Of a stretch of 64,000 nt of DNA, positions 58,440 to 64,000 are shown piece by piece. This DNA is from UBA5078 sp051252515 (GTDB lineage Bacteria; Pseudomonadota; Gammaproteobacteria; Pseudomonadales; Pseudohongiellaceae): contig JBPOFS010000004.1 of NCBI GenBank assembly GCA_051252515.1, positions 186,001 through 250,000 of the forward strand, read 5' to 3'. The position numbers and the translations under genes are program-made. How positions within the stretch are numbered: the stretch's first letter is position 1; every line of letters starts with the position of its first letter. The notes beneath the pieces were generated by a model, which worked only from the letters and a program-made list of their open reading frames with translations, was not told the origin of the DNA and ran no database searches.

Positions 58440-61259
58440 ATGGACAAGACTTACCAACCACATCAGATCGAAAGCCACTGGTACAAACAATGGGAAGAAA
58501 AAGGCTATTTCACGCCTCAAGGACAAGGTGATGCTTACTCCATCGTCATTCCCCCTCCCAATGTGACTGGCCGACTGCATATGGGACATGGCTTCCAGAA
58601 TGCCATTATGGATGCTCTCATTCGTTACAACCGAATGCTGGGCAAAAAAGCCCTTTGGCAGGTAGGTACCGACCATGCAGGTATCGCCACGCAAATGGTG
58701 GTTGAGCGCCAACTGGCCCGTGAGAACATCACTCGCCAAGACCTTGGTCGTGAAAAGTTCACTGAGAAAGTGTGGGAATGGAAACAGGAATCCGGTGACA
58801 TCATCACCCAACAGATTCGTCGTCTTGGTTCCTCTCTGGATTGGAGCCGCGAACGCTTCACCATGGACCCTGAGTTTTCAAAAGTCGTTGAAAAAGTCTT
58901 TATCGAGCTTTATGACGAAGATCTTATTTATCGCGGTAACCGCCTCGTTAACTGGGACCCTAAACTGCACACGGCCGTATCTGACCTCGAGGTGATCTCC
59001 GAAGAAGAGGATGGTTTCCTTTGGCATTTCCGTTATCCACTGGCCGATGGGGCGTGCACCAAGAATGGCGACAATTACATTACGATCGCCACTACCCGCC
59101 CAGAAACACTACTCGGTGATACCGCTGTCGCTGTAAGCCCTGACGACGAGCGCTATACAGATCTTATTGGCAAATTCGTCTTATTGCCCCTATGTGATCG
59201 CCGCATCCCTATTATTGCTGACGATTACGTAAACGCGGCCTTCGGAACGGGTTGCGTGAAGATCACCCCTGCTCATGACTTTAACGATTATGAAGTGGGC
59301 AAACGTCACAACTTAGAGATGATCAACATCCTGACCGATGATGCGGCCATTAACGACAATGCGCCTGCGACTTACCGTGGGATGGATCGTTTCGATGCTC
59401 GAAAAAAAGTGGTAGCCGATATCGAAGCATTGGGCTTGTTAGAGAAAATTGATCCTCACAAACTCAAAGTGCCTCGCGGTGACCGCACCAATACCATCAT
59501 CGAACCTTACCTCACTAACCAGTGGTATGTGGCTGTACAGTCCCTTGCGGACCCAGCCATCAAAGCGGTTGAAGATGGCGACATTCAGTTTGTCCCTAAA
59601 AACTGGGAAAACACCTATTTCGCGTGGATGCGTGACCTCCAAGATTGGTGCATTAGTCGTCAACTATGGTGGGGACACCGAATCCCTGCTTGGTACGACG
59701 ATGCGGGCAAGATCTATGTTGGCTCCAGCGAAGAAAATGTTCGCGAAAAATATTCGCTCGCGCCAGACCTGCACATCAAACAAGACGAAGACGTACTCGA
59801 CACGTGGTTCTCGTCCGCCTTGTGGACATTTGCGACTCTCGATTGGCCCAATGATAAAGAGATGATGAAAACCTTCCATCCAACGGATGTATTGGTCACA
59901 GGCTTCGACATCATTTTCTTCTGGGTCGCGCGAATGATCATGATGACCTTGAAGTTTACCGGCGAGATTCCTTTCAAGACGGTCTACATCACTGGCCTCG
60001 TGAAAGATGAAAATGGCCAGAAGATGTCCAAGTCCAAAGGCAATGTGCTTGACCCGATCGACTTGATCGATGGCATCGATCTTGAAGACCTAGTCACAAA
60101 ACGCACTAGCGATTTGATGCAGCCTCAGCTCGAACAAAAAATTGCGAAGTACACTCGCAAAGCATTTCCCGAAGGCATCACGGCTTATGGCACTGATGCA
60201 CTGCGTTTCACCTTCTATTCATTGGCCTCAACGGGCCGTGATATTAAGTTCGACCTGAATCGCATGGAAGGTTTCCGCAATTTCTGCAACAAAATTTGGA
60301 ATGCCTCACGCTACGTGTTGATGAACACCGAAGAGAAAGGCATCGTATTCCATACAGCCAAGCAAGAAGCATTGCGTGAACAGAACTATTTCAGCCTTGC
60401 AGATCGCTGGATCATGTCGCGCTTCCAGCGCACTGTTCAAGAGGTCCATGAGCACATGGCGAATTATCGCTTCGACCTCATGTCACAAACTATCTATGAT
60501 TTCTTCTGGAACGAATACTGTGATTGGTATCTTGAGCTTTCCAAGCCTGTTCTTTGGGACGAAGAAAACCACCCCGATCACGCACAGACCACTCGTCTAA
60601 CGCTCCTTTCAGTATTAGAGGCAAGCTTGCGTTTAACGCATCCTTTGATGCCGTTTATTACGGAAGAGATTTGGCAGCGCGTTTCACCCTTGCTAGACAT
60701 GCGCGGCGAAGATGAAGAGAAAAGTTTGATGATGCAGTCCTATCCTCAAGTTGACCCCGCCTTGATCGATGAAAAGGCCGAGGCCGATATCGACTGGGTT
60801 AAAGGCATCATCGTGGGCATTCGTAATATTCGTGGTGAAATGGATATCGCACCAGGAAAAGCGATTCCCGTACTGCTGCGCAATGGCAACAACGAGGATC
60901 AGCGTCGCTTAGACGAGAATCGCTTGTTCTTAACGAAGCTGGCGAAACTCGAAGATATTACCTTCCTAGCCCCAGGCGATGAAGCGCCGATGAGTGCGAC
61001 TCAGCTCCACGGTGATGTAGAGATTCTTGTTCCGCTTGCAGGTTTAATCGATAAAGCGGCCGAAGCGACACGCCTCGAAAAAGAGATTGGCAAGCTAGAG
61101 AAAAATCTTTTAGGGATTACCGCCAAACTCTCCAATGCCAAGTTCGTCGATAATGCGCCTGAAGAAATTGTCGCCACTGAGCGCGAACGCCAACGTAGCA
61201 ATGAAAGTGCGATTGCAGCACTGAAAGAAAAACTCGCTATGATCCACGCGATGGAATAA
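58440..61259 (+). CDS. valS: Valyl-tRNA synthetase
   Basis: A 939-residue class I synthetase that charges tRNA-Val. The HIGH motif is HMGH at 47-50 in PPNVTGRLHMGHGF; the KMSKS motif lies at about 528-532 (GQKMSKSKGNVLDP); the editing domain with TTRPETLLGDTAVAV is in the middle; the C-terminal coiled-coil arm (about 870-939, LEKEIGKLEKNLLG) is complete. All parts have normal length. I chose ATG 58440; the frame is open to a TTG at 58428, but neither has a strong ribosome site. Its usual upstream neighbours pepA and holC are displaced by the island. Confidence 0.96.
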   Translation: MDKTYQPHQIESHWYKQWEEKGYFTPQGQGDAYSIVIPPPNVTGRLHMGHGFQNAIMDALIRYNRMLGKKALWQVGTDHAGIATQMVVERQLARENITRQDLGREKFTEKVWEWKQESGDIITQQIRRLGSSLDWSRERFTMDPEFSKVVEKVFIELYDEDLIYRGNRLVNWDPKLHTAVSDLEVISEEEDGFLWHFRYPLADGACTKNGDNYITIATTRPETLLGDTAVAVSPDDERYTDLIGKFVLLPLCDRRIPIIADDYVNAAFGTGCVKITPAHDFNDYEVGKRHNLEMINILTDDAAINDNAPATYRGMDRFDARKKVVADIEALGLLEKIDPHKLKVPRGDRTNTIIEPYLTNQWYVAVQSLADPAIKAVEDGDIQFVPKNWENTYFAWMRDLQDWCISRQLWWGHRIPAWYDDAGKIYVGSSEENVREKYSLAPDLHIKQDEDVLDTWFSSALWTFATLDWPNDKEMMKTFHPTDVLVTGFDIIFFWVARMIMMTLKFTGEIPFKTVYITGLVKDENGQKMSKSKGNVLDPIDLIDGIDLEDLVTKRTSDLMQPQLEQKIAKYTRKAFPEGITAYGTDALRFTFYSLASTGRDIKFDLNRMEGFRNFCNKIWNASRYVLMNTEEKGIVFHTAKQEALREQNYFSLADRWIMSRFQRTVQEVHEHMANYRFDLMSQTIYDFFWNEYCDWYLELSKPVLWDEENHPDHAQTTRLTLLSVLEASLRLTHPLMPFITEEIWQRVSPLLDMRGEDEEKSLMMQSYPQVDPALIDEKAEADIDWVKGIIVGIRNIRGEMDIAPGKAIPVLLRNGNNEDQRRLDENRLFLTKLAKLEDITFLAPGDEAPMSATQLHGDVEILVPLAGLIDKAAEATRLEKEIGKLEKNLLGITAKLSNAKFVDNAPEEIVATERERQRSNESAIAALKEKLAMIHAME

Positions 61260-61298
61260 CGGAGTCGTAAGAAAATTCAGTGACACCCACCGTATGAC

Positions 61299-61341
61299 CC
61301 TCTCTTGTAAATGCGTCTATTTAGGCGCTTTATGAGAGAGG
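61299..61341 (+). terminator. Stem-loop after valS
   Basis: CCTCTCT pairs with AGAGAGG (61299-61305, 61335-61341), enclosing a second stem (AAATGCGTC / GGCGCTTT with G-U pairs). It lies 40 bp after the stop. Without a T run it is a candidate only. Confidence 0.4.
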
Positions 61342-61484
61342 CACCTCCCCTCTTCCCGAACCTCGTAACGGCTTGCAAAATTGCGCAAGGTCGTGGGATA
61401 GTAGCTGCAAGCTATTGCCTCGTATAGACGCTTCCAATACCGCTATACGCATCAAAAATAACAATAATTGGGAAATCAGCCACA

Positions 61485-62318
61485 ATGAGCCATTTGCTAC
61501 GCAAGGCAAGTCGTTTAGGCATTTTCACCCGTTTTAGCCTAGCCGCCACTCTCTTAAGCGCCTCTGTTTCAGTCATCTCTGCTGATGCCATCCCTCGAAC
61601 GGCCGATGGCAAAGCTGACTTTAATGGTCTATGGCAAACCATTGGCAATCACCACTGGGGAATAGAACCTCACAATGCCCGAATAGGCCCAGATTCGCAG
61701 TGGGCCGCTATTGGTGCGACACCCGCCGGCACAGGAATCGTTGAGGGAGGACAAATCCCCTACACTCCTGAAGCACGGGCCCAGCAGCAAGACAATCAAA
61801 CTAATTGGCTAACCCGCGACCCGGTAGTGAAGTGTTATATGCCAGGCGTTCCACGAGCCAACTACATGCCTTTCCCATTTCAAATTGTGCAATCTAACGA
61901 GCACATCGTAATGGCCTACGAATTCGCCAGCGCCAACCGCATTGTGTATATGGACCGTCCTGACTTTGAAGCCCCCATTCCCAGCTGGATGGGGCACTCT
62001 CTGGGACACTGGGAGGGCGACACACTAGTGATAGATGTCACGGAACAGATGCCAGATAGTTGGCTCGATCGTTCAGGAAACCATCATAGTGAACAATTGA
62101 AAGTCACGGAGCGCTACACTTATTTAAGCCATGATGTCATCGAATATGAAGTCACATTAGATGACCCTAATGTGTATACACGCCCTTGGAAGATGACCTT
62201 GCCACTTTATCGAAGGCTAGACCAGCAGGCTCAACTTCTAGAGTTTAAGTGCGTGGAATTTTCTGAAGAATTACTCTACGGACATGTAGTGAAAGGCGCT
62301 CAAGCGCAAGAGGAATAA
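61485..62318 (+). CDS. Secreted protein of unknown function, 'DGKxDxxGxW' family, copy 1
   Basis: A 277-residue exported protein: signal peptide to about residue 34 (SVISADA), then PRTADGKADFNGLWQT, the family's start mark. The C-terminal half has HWEGDTLVIDVTEQMPDSWLDRSGNHHSEQLKVTERYTY (in parts), a domain widely seen in exported proteins of marine Proteobacteria and Acidobacteria without known function. The next gene encodes a paralogue, 31 bp after, so the two are one unit. Three Cys residues lie in the mature part. A lipocalin-like or polymer-binding role is only a guess. Confidence 0.7.
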   Translation: MSHLLRKASRLGIFTRFSLAATLLSASVSVISADAIPRTADGKADFNGLWQTIGNHHWGIEPHNARIGPDSQWAAIGATPAGTGIVEGGQIPYTPEARAQQQDNQTNWLTRDPVVKCYMPGVPRANYMPFPFQIVQSNEHIVMAYEFASANRIVYMDRPDFEAPIPSWMGHSLGHWEGDTLVIDVTEQMPDSWLDRSGNHHSEQLKVTERYTYLSHDVIEYEVTLDDPNVYTRPWKMTLPLYRRLDQQAQLLEFKCVEFSEELLYGHVVKGAQAQEE

Positions 62319-62352
62319 AAGGGTTTGCGGATATACTGACGAGGAAATAGTG

Positions 62353-63366
62353 ATGAACATTCAACATCCGGCTAGGACAACACTCCACTTAGTGGTGTTT
62401 GCAGCCATGCTAGCCTTAGCACCGAATCTCTTAGCACAGAACGCTTCCCACTATAGCGTCGAGCGCACTATCGATGGGCAACCGGATCTTCAAGGTGTAT
62501 GGGCTAACAACAGCACCACCCCCCTGCAACGGCCCGAATTTTTCCAGGATCGCGCCACTCTCACCGAAGATGAGTACCAAAGACTTCTTGCTCGCGCCTC
62601 TGAAATCGAATCTGGTGGTGGCGACGCTTTGTTTGGCGATGGATTTCTTAATGCCGTCATAACCGGAGAAGTACAGTCCTATGACCCTTCCACTGGAAAT
62701 TACGACCAAAGTTGGATGGCCAGTCGTAATATAGAGCGTCGAACGTCCTTGATAGTGGATCCACCTAATGGACGCTTACCCGAAATGCGTCCCGAGGCTC
62801 GTGCGCGTATGGCACAGCAAGCTCAGGCCCGCCGTGATGGACCCTCGGACTCTTACACTTCCCGTCCGCTACAAGAGCGTTGCATCACTTATGGAATGCC
62901 CTATATGCTCGCCGGTTATAACAGTTATTATCAGGTCGTTCAAAGCGCCACCCATGTGGCCATTATCCAAGAAATGATTCATGATGTGCGGCTTATCCCA
63001 TTAGACAATAGCCCCCATGCTGATGAAAATATCCGCTTATGGCACGGTGACTCTCGCGGATATTTTGAAGGCGATTCACTCTATATTGAAACACGCAACT
63101 TTTCAGATGCTAGCGAGTTTATGGGGGCACACGGCAATCGTATTTTTAAAGAAAAGTTCACACGGACCTCTGATGATATTTTGCGCTATGAGTTCATGAT
63201 GGAAGACGATGAGACTTGGGTAAGCCCATGGACCGCCGTCATCCACTACACTCATAGCGAGGACCCTATTTATGAATATGCGTGTCACGAGGGCAATTAC
63301 GCTTTAGAAGGTATTTTATCTGGGGCACGCGCCGAAGAACGCATGGCCGCTGAACAATCACAGTAG
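62353..63366 (+). CDS. Secreted protein of unknown function, 'DGxPDLxGxW' family, copy 2
   Basis: A 337-residue exported protein: signal peptide (LVVFAAMLALAPNLLAQ), then TIDGQPDLQGVWANNST, matching the start of the previous gene's mature part. The C-terminal domain again has LWHGDSRGYFEGDSLYIETRNFSD, ERFTRTSDDILRYEF-type strands and PWTAVIHYTHSEDPIYEYACHEGN. It is longer than copy 1 by a helical insert after the N-terminal motif (YQRLLARASEIESGGG). GAGG lies 8 nt before ATG 62353; a GTG at 62350 is also possible. The two genes probably work together on the cell surface or in the periplasm. Confidence 0.7.
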   Translation: MNIQHPARTTLHLVVFAAMLALAPNLLAQNASHYSVERTIDGQPDLQGVWANNSTTPLQRPEFFQDRATLTEDEYQRLLARASEIESGGGDALFGDGFLNAVITGEVQSYDPSTGNYDQSWMASRNIERRTSLIVDPPNGRLPEMRPEARARMAQQAQARRDGPSDSYTSRPLQERCITYGMPYMLAGYNSYYQVVQSATHVAIIQEMIHDVRLIPLDNSPHADENIRLWHGDSRGYFEGDSLYIETRNFSDASEFMGAHGNRIFKEKFTRTSDDILRYEFMMEDDETWVSPWTAVIHYTHSEDPIYEYACHEGNYALEGILSGARAEERMAAEQSQ

Positions 63367-63522
63367 GACACAATTCGTACCTTGATGGTGTTGCTAGAGT
63401 GATGACGAATAAGTATGGTTCCCCCAGTATCGCGAATACCGTAGAAGCCCAGCTGCTGTCATTTCTATCCACCAACGCCCGCTAGAGCGCGAGCGCAACA
63501 AACCTGTAAATAGAGACATAAT

Positions 63523-64000
63523 GTGAATTGGATAGAGATTTCATCAGCCGCCATGACGCTTTTTTTAGTGATGGATCCATTAGGCAACGTCCCAATTTTT
63601 AACGCTGTCTTATCAAAACTTGATAAGAACCGGCGCTCACGAGTCGTGGCGCGCGAACTCCTCATTGCGCTGTTTATCCTGCTAGGGTTTCTTTTGGCCG
63701 GAAACACGATTCTCGCGTTCCTTGGACTTTCGCAATCTTCTCTGAACATCGCCGGAGGCGTATTGCTGTTTATCATTTCCCTAAGAATGATTTTCCCAAG
63801 CCATCACTCGGGTGACGAAGAAAAGATCGACGAAGAACCCTTTATCGTGCCTCTAGCCGTGCCTTTAACGGCAGGGCCCTCAACCATTGCGGTCCTATTA
63901 CTCTTAAGCTCAAACCAACCCGAACGGTTACTGGATTGGGGGATCGCGCTCATTCTCGCCTGGCTCGGGGCCACGGTGATTCTTTTGAGCTCCCCACAAC
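63523..64000 (+). CDS. yhgN: MarC/YhgN-family membrane protein (5' part)
   Basis: The frame starts at GTG 63523 and runs off the window end. The first 159 residues read MNWIEISSAAMTLFLVMDPLGNVPIF, LIALFILLGFLLAGNTILAFLGLS, LNIAGGVLLFIISLRMIF and VPLAVPLTAGPSTIAVLLLL (in parts), which are the known blocks of the MarC/YhgN/SnatA family: LFLxxDPxGNxP and PLAxPLxAGPxxI. It is an inner-membrane protein of six helices, often called an antibiotic resistance protein or amino-acid exporter, but without a firm role. The longer match LVMDPLGNVP favours the YhgN branch. The 3' end is missing only because the window stops. Confidence 0.87.
   Translation, partial: MNWIEISSAAMTLFLVMDPLGNVPIFNAVLSKLDKNRRSRVVARELLIALFILLGFLLAGNTILAFLGLSQSSLNIAGGVLLFIISLRMIFPSHHSGDEEKIDEEPFIVPLAVPLTAGPSTIAVLLLLSSNQPERLLDWGIALILAWLGATVILLSSPQ

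Overview
The window reads as chromosomal DNA of a Gram-negative, aerobic gammaproteobacterium, probably marine and oligotrophic in style (Cellvibrionales/OMG-like is an inference, not a proven placement). The reasons are three large TonB-dependent receptors, many exported enzymes and lipoproteins, an LPS-export pair (lptG/lptF) next to pepA, a valS further along, a CYP153-type P450 and a three-gene proton-translocating transhydrogenase. GC content looks near 50% over most of the window and is visibly lower between about 52.8 and 57.5 kb. I found no rRNA, tRNA, CRISPR array, transposase or integrase gene.

Layout. 0-11 kb: a membrane-anchored unknown, a DUF1456 protein, a PqqU/YncD-like TonB receptor, a CHASE-PAS-GGDEF cyclase, an exported methyltransferase, a GAF-GGDEF protein with a degenerate GGDEF box, a large lipoprotein and an exported HpcH/HpaI-family enzyme. 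11-23 kb: mostly metabolism, with SDRs, MetY, a GST, a ferredoxin-CYP153 pair, a Tat-exported haloacid-dehalogenase-like protein, an exported alpha/beta hydrolase, an SDR plus saccharopine-dehydrogenase-like pair, and glycerate kinase with a GntP permease. 23-37 kb: two further TonB receptors bracket a Tat-exported class V aminotransferase, a compact six-gene tryptophan-tryptophylquinone (TTQ) amine dehydrogenase operon (heavy chain, mauE, mauD, light chain, cytochrome c, mauG-like) and a TPR-sulfotransferase. 37-51 kb: an MFS transporter, a 42-residue membrane peptide, an isopropylmalate-dehydrogenase-family enzyme convergent with a Leptospira-type citramalate synthase, pntAA-pntAB-pntB, an RDD protein, lptF-lptG, a hotdog thioesterase and pepA.

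51-58.4 kb is the accessory part. The usual gammaproteobacterial pepA-holC-valS order is interrupted: no holC is seen, and about 7.4 kb lies between pepA and valS. It carries three phage-tail-type genes left from a prophage, the first with an open but start-less upstream frame; a secreted subtilisin-like protease with a small secreted partner; and a two-gene operon of a ParB-fold protein and a D12-class DNA adenine methyltransferase, which is the best candidate for a defence or DNA-modification module. Next to valS stand three tandem copies of a 106-bp imperfect palindrome whose arms show a compensatory change. Fragments of the same repeat occur on the pepA side and inside the island.

58.4-64 kb: valS, two related secreted proteins of unknown function, and the 5' part of a MarC/YhgN-family membrane protein cut by the window end.

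Functional links I infer: the amine dehydrogenase operon would oxidise a primary amine in the periplasm and pass electrons to its own c-type cytochrome; CYP153 with its ferredoxin would hydroxylate alkyl chains; citramalate synthase suggests isoleucine synthesis from pyruvate. Several families that are normally cytoplasmic (methyltransferase, HpaI aldolase, haloacid dehalogenase, class V aminotransferase) carry export signals here, which is the most unusual general trait of the window.
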